From: CADEFQ01 sp050249415
GTDB taxonomy: Bacteria > Pseudomonadota > Gammaproteobacteria > Steroidobacterales > Steroidobacteraceae
Length of the DNA: 64,000 bases
Reading direction: 5' to 3'
Assembly (NCBI GenBank): GCA_050249415.1
Contig: JBFWQO010000011.1
Coordinates: forward strand, 70,077-134,076
The notes below the pieces were generated by a model. That model ran no database searches. It was not told the origin of the DNA and saw nothing but the letters and a program-made list of their open reading frames with translations. Shown in pieces: positions 41,496-49,304 of the stretch. The position numbers were made by a program, and so were the translations under genes. Position 1 is the first letter of the stretch; each line of letters begins with the position of its first letter.

Positions 41496-42485
41496 ATGAG
41501 TGACACTGCGCCCGCGAGCGCACTCGCCGCGCCGCGCGGCGTGGCGCGCGTATTCCGCGCCCTCGCGCGCTGGTTCGACTCGGGGCATGGCCCGGCGTCG
41601 TGCGCCGGCGAGGCGGGCGACGATCGCATCGACCTCGCGCGGATCGTGCCGTTCATCGCCCTGCATCTCGCGTGTCTCTTCGCATTCGTCGTCGGCGTGA
41701 GCCCGGTTGCGGTGACCGTCGCGGTGATCGCCTATCTCGTGCGCATGTTCGCGATCACCGGCTTCTACCACCGCTATTTCTCGCACCGTTCGTTCAAGAC
41801 CTCGCGCGTCGGCCAGTTCGTGTTCGGTGTGCTCGGCGCGTCCGCCGTGCAACGTGGGCCGCTCTGGTGGGCCGCCCACCACCGGCATCACCACGCGTGG
41901 TCCGATCGCAGGGAAGATGCGCATTCGCCGATCCAGCACGGCTTCCTGCGCTCCCACATGGGCTGGTTCCTGTCGCAGCGCGGCTTCGTGCCCGACCTCA
42001 AGCGCGTGCGCGACCTGCTGCAGTTCCCCGAGCTGCGCTGGCTCGACCGCTTCGACATCCTCGTGCCGGTACTGCTCGCCGTCGGCATGTTCGCGCTCGG
42101 CGCCCTGCTCGAAGACGTCGCGCCACATCTCGGCACGAACGGCTGGCAGATGCTCGTCTGGGGGTTTTTCATCTCGACGGTCGCCGGCTACCACGGCACC
42201 TATACGATCAATTCGCTGTCACACGTGTTCGGACGCCAGCGGTATCGCACCGGCGATTCGAGCCGCAACAACTGGTTGCTCGCGCTCGTCACGCTCGGCG
42301 AGGGCTGGCACAACAACCACCACCACTACCCGAGCGCCGTGCGCCAGGGCTTCTACTGGTGGGAGCTCGACATCACCTTCTACGTGTTGAAGGTGCTGTC
42401 GTGGTTGGGCGTGATCTGGGACCTGAAGCCGGTGCCGATTTCGGCCCGCGACCACTCGGCCCGGCGCATACGCCGCGGCAGCTAG
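41496..42485 (+). CDS. acyl-CoA desaturase (delta-9 type)
   Basis: 329 residues. Di-iron membrane enzyme that introduces a double bond in acyl chains. The three His boxes are HRYFSH, HHRHHH and HNNHHH, with four to six hydrophobic membrane segments between. It follows htpX by 4 bp and precedes the FAD-oxidase gene by 9 bp, so the run 40625-45327 is probably one transcript. Needs an electron donor; a ferredoxin-NADP reductase is encoded at 47690-48733 (link is inference). Confidence 0.92.
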   Translation: MSDTAPASALAAPRGVARVFRALARWFDSGHGPASCAGEAGDDRIDLARIVPFIALHLACLFAFVVGVSPVAVTVAVIAYLVRMFAITGFYHRYFSHRSFKTSRVGQFVFGVLGASAVQRGPLWWAAHHRHHHAWSDRREDAHSPIQHGFLRSHMGWFLSQRGFVPDLKRVRDLLQFPELRWLDRFDILVPVLLAVGMFALGALLEDVAPHLGTNGWQMLVWGFFISTVAGYHGTYTINSLSHVFGRQRYRTGDSSRNNWLLALVTLGEGWHNNHHHYPSAVRQGFYWWELDITFYVLKVLSWLGVIWDLKPVPISARDHSARRIRRGS

Positions 42486-42494
42486 CACCGCGCG

Positions 42495-43928
42495 ATGACT
42501 GCCGCGGTGACCGACAAGGTGGCGCTCGCAGGGTTCCGTCGCATCGTCGGGCCCGACGCCGTCCTCACCGCGCCCGATGTCGTGGCGCCCTTCCTCACCG
42601 ATCACCGCGAGCTGTACCAGGGCGCCGCGCTCGCGGTGTTGCGGCCCGGCTCGGTCGACGAAGTGTCGCAGCTGCTGGCCTTCTGCAACGGCACGCACAT
42701 CGGTGTCGTGCCCCAGGGTGGCAATACCGGTTACTGCGGCGGCGCCACGCCCGACGAGTCGGGCCAGCAGGTCGTCCTGTCGCTCGCACGCCTCGCGCGG
42801 CTGCGCTCGATCGACGCCACCAACTACTCCATGGTCGCCGAGGCGGGCTGCATCCTCGCGAACCTGCAGCGTGAGGCCGAGGCCGTCGACCGCTACTTTC
42901 CGCTGAGCCTCGGTTCGGAGGGCAGCTGCCAGATCGGCGGCAACCTCGGGACCAACGCCGGCGGGCTCAATGTCGTGCGTTACGGGATGACCCGCGATCT
43001 CGTGCTCGGGCTCGAGGTGGTCCTGGCCGACGGCCGCGTACTGTCGTCGCTCGGCGAACTGCGCAAGGACAACACCGGCTATGACCTGAAGGCGCTCTTC
43101 GTCGGCGCCGAGGGCACGCTCGGCGTCATCACCGCGGCGAGCCTCAAGCTCTTTCCGAAGCCGCGCGCGATCGCCACCGCCTTCGTCGCGGTGCGTAGCG
43201 TCGCCGCCGCGGTCGACCTGCTGAACCTGCTGCGCGAGGCGAGCGGCGATCGCGTGAGCTCGTTCGAGCTGATCCCCCACGTGGCGATCGACCTCACGAC
43301 CCGGCACATATCCGGTGTCTCGCAGCCACTCGCGGGCGAGTACCCCTGGTGCGTACTGTGCGAACTGCGCTCCGCGCGCGCCGCCGACGATCTCGACGCG
43401 ATGCTCGAGGACGCGCTGCGGGAAGCGATGGACGGCGGGCTCCTCGACGATGCCGCGCTCGCGCAGAATGAGCGCCAGCGCGCCGCATTCTGGCGCCTGC
43501 GCGAGTCGATACCGGAAGCGCAGCGGCGCGAGGGGGCGAGCCTCAAGCACGACATCGCGTTGCCGATCGGCGCGCTCGCACGGTTCGTCGACGAGGCCTC
43601 GGGGTGGATCACGGCCCACCTGCCCGAGGCCGTGCTGGTCGCATATGGCCACGTCGGCGACGGCAACCTGCATTTCAATGTCAACGCGCGCGCCGGCACC
43701 GACCCGCTGCACCTCGTCGCGCGTGCCGATGAGGTACAGCGCGTGGTCCACGACCTGGTCGCGTCGTACGGCGGCAGCATCAGCGCCGAGCACGGCATCG
43801 GCAGACTCAAGGTCGACGAGCTCGCGCGCTATGCGTCGCCGGTCAAGCTCGAACTGATGCGCGCGATCAAGCGCGCGCTCGACCCGAACGGCATCCTGAA
43901 TCCCGGCAAGGTACTGCACGGCCCATGA
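42495..43928 (+). CDS. FAD-linked D-2-hydroxyacid dehydrogenase (GlcD/D2HGDH family)
   Basis: 477 residues. A PCMH-type FAD-binding domain (about 40-220: VVPQGGNTGYCGGATP, GSEGSCQIGGNLGTNAGG, KDNTGYDLKALFVGAEGTLG) and a C-terminal FAD-oxidase domain with YGHVGDGNLHFNVN and SAEHGIGRLKVDEL. These motifs fit D-2-hydroxyglutarate or D-lactate dehydrogenases; the exact substrate is not certain, with D-2-hydroxyglutarate most likely. Overlaps the hydrolase start (ATGA). Confidence 0.88.
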   Translation: MTAAVTDKVALAGFRRIVGPDAVLTAPDVVAPFLTDHRELYQGAALAVLRPGSVDEVSQLLAFCNGTHIGVVPQGGNTGYCGGATPDESGQQVVLSLARLARLRSIDATNYSMVAEAGCILANLQREAEAVDRYFPLSLGSEGSCQIGGNLGTNAGGLNVVRYGMTRDLVLGLEVVLADGRVLSSLGELRKDNTGYDLKALFVGAEGTLGVITAASLKLFPKPRAIATAFVAVRSVAAAVDLLNLLREASGDRVSSFELIPHVAIDLTTRHISGVSQPLAGEYPWCVLCELRSARAADDLDAMLEDALREAMDGGLLDDAALAQNERQRAAFWRLRESIPEAQRREGASLKHDIALPIGALARFVDEASGWITAHLPEAVLVAYGHVGDGNLHFNVNARAGTDPLHLVARADEVQRVVHDLVASYGGSISAEHGIGRLKVDELARYASPVKLELMRAIKRALDPNGILNPGKVLHGP

Positions 43929-44869
43929 GCGCATGGGGAAGACGCACCCGGCCCGGCATCGCACTGTCGCTGCAGGTCATCCTCGTCGCGCTGGCAGGGT
44001 GCAGCCGCCACGCCGGGGCACCGGTGAATGCCCCGGCGCCGGCAGCGTCGCCTGCGGCCCCCGTGGCCGAAGGCGCGCCGCGCATCGCCTTCGCACCGGA
44101 CGGCGTGCACATCGACTTCCGCGTCTATGGCCACGGCCGGCCGGTCATCGTGTTGATCCATGGCTGGTCCTGCGACGCGAACTACTGGCGGGCGCAGATC
44201 GAGGACCTGAAGGCCGACTACACCGTCGTCGCCGTCAACCTCGCAGGCCATGGCGCCTCGGGCCGCAACCGCACGCACTGGACGATTCCGGCGTTCGGCG
44301 CCGACGTCGCGGCGGTACTCACCGCGTTGCCCGCAGGCAAGGTCGTGCTCGTCGGCCACTCGATGGGCGGCCCGGTGGCGCTCGAGGCGGCACGACTGAT
44401 CCCGGACCGGCTGCTCGGGATCATCGGCGTCGACACGTTCGACTCGCTCGGCGCCGCGCCGCAGCCGAACCCGATGGTCGATGCGCTGGTCGAACGCCTG
44501 CAGGTCGATTACATCGGTGCCACGCGCGAATTCGTCACGACCGCCCTCTTTCCGGCGAGCGCCGACCCCGCGCTCGTGCGGCGCGTCGCGGATGACATGG
44601 CGCTCGCGCCGCCGGAGATCGCCGTGCCTTCCCTGGCTGCACTCTCGCAGTACGACACGCGACCGGCCCTCGCGGCGATACGCGCGCCGATCGTCGACAT
44701 CCGTTCCGACATGTGGCCGATCGACCTCGCAGCCATCCGCCGCGCGGTGCCGGCGTTCCGCGTGGATACCATGGCAGGACGCGGCCACTTCCCGATGTTG
44801 GACGACCCCGCCGGCTTCAACGTGCTGCTGCGCCGGGAGATTGCGGCACTCGCCACAGGCGGCGCATGA
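43925..44869 (+). CDS. alpha/beta-hydrolase lipoprotein
   Basis: 314 residues. The signal sequence ends in the lipobox LAGC (about residue 26), so it is lipid-anchored. Alpha/beta-hydrolase features: oxyanion region LIHGWSCDANYW, nucleophile elbow GHSMGG (Ser), Asp in VDIRSDMWPIDL, and the catalytic His in GRGHFPMLDDP. Probably an esterase or lactonase in the envelope. Coupled at both ends by ATGA overlaps. Confidence 0.88.
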   Translation: MSAWGRRTRPGIALSLQVILVALAGCSRHAGAPVNAPAPAASPAAPVAEGAPRIAFAPDGVHIDFRVYGHGRPVIVLIHGWSCDANYWRAQIEDLKADYTVVAVNLAGHGASGRNRTHWTIPAFGADVAAVLTALPAGKVVLVGHSMGGPVALEAARLIPDRLLGIIGVDTFDSLGAAPQPNPMVDALVERLQVDYIGATREFVTTALFPASADPALVRRVADDMALAPPEIAVPSLAALSQYDTRPALAAIRAPIVDIRSDMWPIDLAAIRRAVPAFRVDTMAGRGHFPMLDDPAGFNVLLRREIAALATGGA

Positions 44870-45327
44870 CGGGGGCGGCGCATTACGCACGCTATACGCG
44901 GCTCGCCGCGCTGCTCGACAGCGCGTTTCGCGTACCGGGAACGCGCCTGCGGTTCGGCTTCGACGCGCTGGTCGGGCTCGTGCCCGGTGTCGGCGACTTC
45001 GTCGGGGCCGTTTTCGGCGCCTATGGAGTGCTCGCCGCGCGGCAATTGGGCGCCCCGGTCGTGCTGCAGGCGAGGATGCTCGGCAATGTCCTGCTCGACG
45101 CGACGGTCGGCGCGATTCCGCTCGCGGGCGACCTGTTCGATTTCGCGTTCAAGCCGCACCTGCGCAACCTCGCGCTGCTCGAACGCTGGCGGCGCGACCC
45201 GGCCCGCACCGAGCGGGATTCACGCGTGATGCTTGTGGTCGTGCCCGTCGCGATCCTCGCGGTCGCGATCGTGTCGCTCGCGCTCGCAGTCGGTGGCCTG
45301 ATCATCTTCGTGCGGGCGCTCGCCTGA
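44866..45327 (+). CDS. DUF4112 membrane protein
   Basis: 153 residues, ATG overlapping the hydrolase stop. The conserved DUF4112 core reads LDSAFRVPGTRLRFGFDALV, GLVPGVGDFVGAVFGAY, ARMLGNVLLDATVGAIPLAG and DLFDFAFKPHLRNLALLERW, followed by a C-terminal membrane helix (about 125-150). Function unknown; last gene of the htpX-to-here run. Confidence 0.88.
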   Translation: MTGAAHYARYTRLAALLDSAFRVPGTRLRFGFDALVGLVPGVGDFVGAVFGAYGVLAARQLGAPVVLQARMLGNVLLDATVGAIPLAGDLFDFAFKPHLRNLALLERWRRDPARTERDSRVMLVVVPVAILAVAIVSLALAVGGLIIFVRALA

Positions 45328-45341
45328 CGGGCGGCGGGCGC

Positions 45342-45746
45342 CTATTTCTTCTTCGGGGCCGTCTCGGCCGCGAGCCACGCGATCACGGCCGCGCGATCTT
45401 CCGCCTTGGGCATGCCCGCAAACGCCATCGTGTTGCCGGGCACCAGCGTCGAGGGCCGCGCGAGCCACTGATCGAGCGTGGCCGCATTCCAGGTGAGATT
45501 CGATTTCTCGAGCGCGGGCGAATACCTGAATCCCGGTTCCACCGCGGCCTTGCGTCCCATGATTCCCGCGAGGTTCGGGCCGAGGAGCGAAGGCGCGCCC
45601 GGCTTCACCTGGTGGCAGGCCTGGCATTGTGTAAAGAGCAGCTTGCCGCGCTTGAGCTGCGCTTCGGTCGGCGCCGCGCCCGCGGCGAGGGACTGGCTCG
45701 CAAGGGCGATCGACAGGGTGGCCATGGACAACAGCGCTCGCGGCAT
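45342..45746 (-). CDS. class I cytochrome c (c2-like)
   Basis: 134 residues. A signal peptide (about 1-25) precedes a haem-c site CQACH (GKLLFTQCQACHQVKPG), conserved GPNLAGIMGRKAA, and the Met ligand in NTMAFAGM. A soluble periplasmic electron carrier. Convergent with the DUF4112 gene. Ends with a Lys tail (APKKK). The partner enzyme is not evident. Confidence 0.93.
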   Translation of the reverse strand: MPRALLSMATLSIALASQSLAAGAAPTEAQLKRGKLLFTQCQACHQVKPGAPSLLGPNLAGIMGRKAAVEPGFRYSPALEKSNLTWNAATLDQWLARPSTLVPGNTMAFAGMPKAEDRAAVIAWLAAETAPKKK

Positions 45747-45843
45747 CTCGGGACCTCGGGGCTCTCGGAGCGCGCATTCTACCGGCCGGGGCTGAACGGC
45801 ACCTTAAGGGTAATTACGCAGCGGCAGGCTGCGGCGGCCGGCA

Positions 45844-46821
45844 TCAACTCTCGCGCACCGGCCGATCCGGCACCACCGCCGCGCAGCGCACCGCGATCCA
45901 GCCGAGGTCGAGCGTGATCGCATCGCGACCGATCGGGGTCCACGCGGTCGCGAGCGGGTCGTTCACGCCGGCCTCGTCGAGGACCAGGATCAGCGCATCG
46001 CGGCCCGCCGCGAATGGCCAGTCCTCGGCGTGCAGCTCGATCCCGAGCTTGCGGCCGTCCGGTGTCACGAAACCCGCGCGCCCTCCCTGGTCGTGCACGT
46101 CGACCGAGGCGAGGTGGCGCAGGTCGGCGCGGCGACCGCTCGGCGACCAGCGCACGCGGCACGAAAAGAGGCGTGCCGCGTACAACTGGAACCACGTGTA
46201 GCCCGCGATCTCGTCTTCGAGTGCGTTGTCCGCGACGCGGAAATGGCGCTTGCGATACCAGTACAGGTCCTGGCCGACGAGCAGGCGGTAGTCCACGTAG
46301 CGCGCCTCGTTCGGAGCGTCGTCGCGACACGCGTTGCCTTCGGTGCCGCCGATGAACTGCGTGACCTCGCGCCGCAGGACGAGATCGCAGCCGGGATCCG
46401 CTTCGAGATCGTCGACCGTGAGGCTCGCGATCAGCTGCGGCGAGCGGTGCAGGTGGCGAAAACGCGCGGGATTGCGCAGCGTGTACTGGCGCACGCGCAC
46501 GCCGCCGTTCGCCTGCCCGAGCCGCAGCAGCACCTGGCGCCGCAGGTTCTCGGGATCGTCGTGCAGGAATTCCTCGGAATAGAGCACGTATCGGCCGAGC
46601 CACGGCAGTGCGATGCGCGAGACGATCGTGCGCACCCGCAGCTCGGAACCTTCGGCGCGGCCGGTCACGCCATGGCTCGAGAACACCAGTTGTTCGGACG
46701 TGTCGTAGATGCCCGGCCACCACGCGGCGAGTGTCGCGACATCGTCGGCGGGCGCGGCGCCTGCCGTCCCGAGCGCGCCGGCCGCAACGGCTGCGACGGC
46801 GAGGGCGCGCGCCGCATTCAT
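45844..46821 (-). CDS. CpeT/CpcT-family (DUF1001-like) secreted protein
   Basis: 325 residues, ATG overlapping the tesB stop (ATGA). A signal peptide (about 1-23) is followed by a beta-barrel-like domain with CpeT traits: WWPGIYDTSEQ, RYVLYSEEFL, GQANGGVRVRQYTLRNPARF, ADPGCDLVLRREVTQFIGGT. In cyanobacteria CpeT/CpcT attach bilin to phycobiliprotein; members in non-photosynthetic bacteria have no known role, so bilin lyase activity should not be assumed. Last gene of the reductase-tesB operon. Confidence 0.75.
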   Translation of the reverse strand: MNAARALAVAAVAAGALGTAGAAPADDVATLAAWWPGIYDTSEQLVFSSHGVTGRAEGSELRVRTIVSRIALPWLGRYVLYSEEFLHDDPENLRRQVLLRLGQANGGVRVRQYTLRNPARFRHLHRSPQLIASLTVDDLEADPGCDLVLRREVTQFIGGTEGNACRDDAPNEARYVDYRLLVGQDLYWYRKRHFRVADNALEDEIAGYTWFQLYAARLFSCRVRWSPSGRRADLRHLASVDVHDQGGRAGFVTPDGRKLGIELHAEDWPFAAGRDALILVLDEAGVNDPLATAWTPIGRDAITLDLGWIAVRCAAVVPDRPVRES

Positions 46822-47684
46822 GCCGGTGGCTTGACGACCCGTATCAGACCTTCCTGTGCGGTGCTCGCGACGAGGCGGCCGTCCCGCGCGTGCAGCATGC
46901 CGCGTGCGAAGCCGCGTGCGCCCGAGGCGCTCGGGCTGTCCATCGTGCAGAGGAGCCAGTCGTCGAGGCGCGCCGGGCGGTGGAACCACATCGCGTGATC
47001 GATGCTCGCGAGGATGAGGTTGCCCGCGTGCCAGGATGCGCCGTGGGGGCGCAGCGACGTGTCGAGCAGGTTGTAGTCCGACACGTAGGCGAGAAGGCAC
47101 CGGTGCAGCCGCTCGTCGTCGGGCAGGGGCCCGACGGCACGCAGCCACACGTGCTGGCGCGGCGGCAATCTGTGCGGGTTCAGGTAATCGGTCGGCTCCA
47201 CCGACCGGAACTCGAAAGGCCGCTTCTGCGCGTAGAGGCGCTGCAGCTTCTCCGGCAGCTTCTCGAGCACTTCGAGCGGCGGCTCGTCGCTCTCCGGCAG
47301 CGCTTCCGGCGGCGGCACGTCGGGCATCGGCATCTGGTGGTCGAGGCCGGTCTCGCGGACCTGGAACGAGGCGGACATGTTGAAGATCTGCTCGCCGTGC
47401 TGGATCGCGACGACGCGCCGCGCGGAGAAGCTGTGACCGTCACGCGCGCGATCGACGTGGTACACGATCGGCGCCTTGAAGTCCCCGCGGCGCAGGAAAT
47501 AGGCGTGCAGCGAATGCACGTCGTGCGACTCGACCGTCGCATAGGCCGCCATCAGCGCCTGCCCGAGCACCTGGCCGCCGAATACCTGCGGCGAGCCGAT
47601 GTCCCGGCTCTGGCCGCGACAGAGGTTCACCTCGAGGCGCTCGAGATCGAACTGGCGCAGCAGGTCCGCGAGACGGGTATCCAT
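46818..47684 (-). CDS. tesB: acyl-CoA thioesterase II
   Basis: 288 residues, typical TesB length. Double hot-dog fold; hydrolyses acyl-CoA to fatty acid and CoA. Motifs: GQSRDIGSPQVFGGQVLGQA, DVHSLHAYFLRRGDF, RRVVAIQHGEQIFNMSASFQ, and the second half SLRPHGASWHAGNLILASID and HAMWFHRP with the conserved Asp/Gln/Thr region. It starts 5 bp after the reductase gene and overlaps the CpeT-like gene. Confidence 0.94.
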   Translation of the reverse strand: MDTRLADLLRQFDLERLEVNLCRGQSRDIGSPQVFGGQVLGQALMAAYATVESHDVHSLHAYFLRRGDFKAPIVYHVDRARDGHSFSARRVVAIQHGEQIFNMSASFQVRETGLDHQMPMPDVPPPEALPESDEPPLEVLEKLPEKLQRLYAQKRPFEFRSVEPTDYLNPHRLPPRQHVWLRAVGPLPDDERLHRCLLAYVSDYNLLDTSLRPHGASWHAGNLILASIDHAMWFHRPARLDDWLLCTMDSPSASGARGFARGMLHARDGRLVASTAQEGLIRVVKPPA

Positions 47685-47689
47685 CCCGG

Positions 47690-48733
47690 TCACGTCCCGC
47701 TCACGCCGAGACGCTTGTGCATCACGGGGCTCGTCGTCGTGTATTGCAGGAACTGCTTCTTCTGCGGAAACAGGTGGTGCTGGATCGCGAACGCCGCGAG
47801 TGCGGCCTCGTGGAAACCCGACAGGATCAGCTTCTTCTTGCCCGGATAGGTGTTGATGTCGCCGATGGCGAAGATACCCGGCACCGAGGTCTGGAATTTC
47901 TCGGTGTCGACACGGAGCGCCTTCCTGTCGAGCTCGAGGCCCCACTCCGCGATCGGCCCGAGCTTCGGATGCAATCCGAAGAAGGCGAACACGTGGTCGG
48001 CCTCGAGCGCGTGCACCGTGCCATCCGCTGCCTTCACCTCTACACCGCGCAGCCCGGCCGCATCGCCCGTGCCCTCTATCGTGAGCGCGTGTGCCAGGCC
48101 CGTAATATGCCGCACCCCGCCTGCGGCTTCGAGTTCGCGCATGCGCGCCACCGAGGCCGGCGCCGCGCGGAACTCCGTGCGCCGGTGCACGTGCGTCACG
48201 GGCGTGCCCTTGCCCGCGAATTCATTGACCCAGTCGAGCGCGGAATCGCCCCCGCCGAAGATCACGAGGCGCCGGCCGAGAAAATCCGTCGCATTCTTCA
48301 CGCGATAGTGGATGTGCCGGCCCTCGAAGGCTTCCGCGCCGTCGACACCGAGACGCCGCGGCTGGAACGAGCCGACGCCCGCGGCGATCACCACGGCGCC
48401 GGCATCGAACGTGGTGCCGGCACTGTTGGCCACGTGGAAGCGGCCGGAATCGAGCACGCGAAGTTCCGTGACTTCGGCGCCGAGGTGGAACTGCGGGTTG
48501 AACGGATGCGCCTGCTGCATCAGGCGATCGACCAGTTCCTGCGCGCCGCAGACGGGCAGCGCGGGAATGTCGTAGATCGGCTTGTCCGGATACAACTCGG
48601 TGCACTGGCCGCCGGGCGCGCCCAGCGAGTCGAGCACATGCGCGGAAATGCCGAGCAGCCCGAGTTCGAAGACCTGGAACAGCCCGCAAGGACCGGCGCC
48701 GATGATGACGACTTCCGCTGTGATCGCGTTCAA
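47690..48733 (-). CDS. ferredoxin-NADP reductase, thioredoxin-reductase-like type
   Basis: 347 residues. FAD motif VVIIGAGPCGLFQVFELG, GGQCTELYPDKPIYDIPALP (characteristic of the TrxR-like FNR group), NADPH motif VIFGGGDSALDW, and the C-terminal FAIGDINTYPGKKKLILSGF. The redox-active CxxC of true thioredoxin reductases is absent, which supports FNR. Transfers electrons between NADPH and ferredoxin or flavodoxin. First gene of the operon with tesB and the CpeT-like gene. Confidence 0.92.
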   Translation of the reverse strand: MNAITAEVVIIGAGPCGLFQVFELGLLGISAHVLDSLGAPGGQCTELYPDKPIYDIPALPVCGAQELVDRLMQQAHPFNPQFHLGAEVTELRVLDSGRFHVANSAGTTFDAGAVVIAAGVGSFQPRRLGVDGAEAFEGRHIHYRVKNATDFLGRRLVIFGGGDSALDWVNEFAGKGTPVTHVHRRTEFRAAPASVARMRELEAAGGVRHITGLAHALTIEGTGDAAGLRGVEVKAADGTVHALEADHVFAFFGLHPKLGPIAEWGLELDRKALRVDTEKFQTSVPGIFAIGDINTYPGKKKLILSGFHEAALAAFAIQHHLFPQKKQFLQYTTTSPVMHKRLGVSGT

Positions 48734-48839
48734 ATGTGACTCCCTCCGGACCGGCGGAAATTCTATCAGCCCGTTGGCCCCGGGCCATCGAGGGGGGCTA
48801 TATTAGGCGCTGCCCGGCGGCCGCTCGCGGAGACAACGC

Positions 48840-49304
48840 ATGCTCACGATCAACGTCAACGGCACCGATCGCACGGTGGACACCGAGGCGGACACGCCCC
48901 TGCTCTGGGTCCTGCGCGACATCATAGGGCTGACCGGCACGAAGTACGGCTGCGGCGCGGCCCTGTGCGGCGCCTGCACGGTCCACCTCGACGGCCAGCC
49001 GGTCCGGGCCTGCGTCACCCCGGTGAGCGCGGTGGGTACGGCGAAGGTCGTCACGATCGAGGGCCTCTCGAGCGACCGCAGCCACCCCGTGCAGCGGGCC
49101 TGGATCGAGCTCGACGTCCCGCAGTGCGGATACTGCCAATCGGGACAGATCATGTCGGCGACCGCGCTGCTCGCGCAGACGCCGAAGCCGACCGATGCCG
49201 ACATCGACGCGGCGATGGCCGGCAACCTCTGCCGCTGCGGCACCTACCAGCGCATTCGCGCGGCCATCCACCGCGCAGCCGAGATCATGGGAGCGCAGTC
49301 GTGA
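48840..49304 (+). CDS. iorA: 2Fe-2S subunit of xanthine-oxidase-family dehydrogenase (IorA-like)
   Basis: 154 residues with two 2Fe-2S centres: a plant-type ferredoxin site (GTKYGCGAALCGACTVHLDG) and a C-terminal helical cluster site (QCGYCQSGQIMSA...GNLCRCGTYQRIR). It carries electrons from the Moco subunit encoded next. The two-subunit iron-sulfur plus large Moco layout without a FAD subunit is that of isoquinoline 1-oxidoreductase; the actual substrate is unknown. The stop overlaps the iorB start (GTGA). Confidence 0.9.
   Translation: MLTINVNGTDRTVDTEADTPLLWVLRDIIGLTGTKYGCGAALCGACTVHLDGQPVRACVTPVSAVGTAKVVTIEGLSSDRSHPVQRAWIELDVPQCGYCQSGQIMSATALLAQTPKPTDADIDAAMAGNLCRCGTYQRIRAAIHRAAEIMGAQS

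Noticed and set aside
45844..46821. Phycobiliprotein lyase function for the CpeT-like gene
   Set aside because: No phycobiliprotein or bilin synthesis genes here and the protein carries a signal peptide; family resemblance only.
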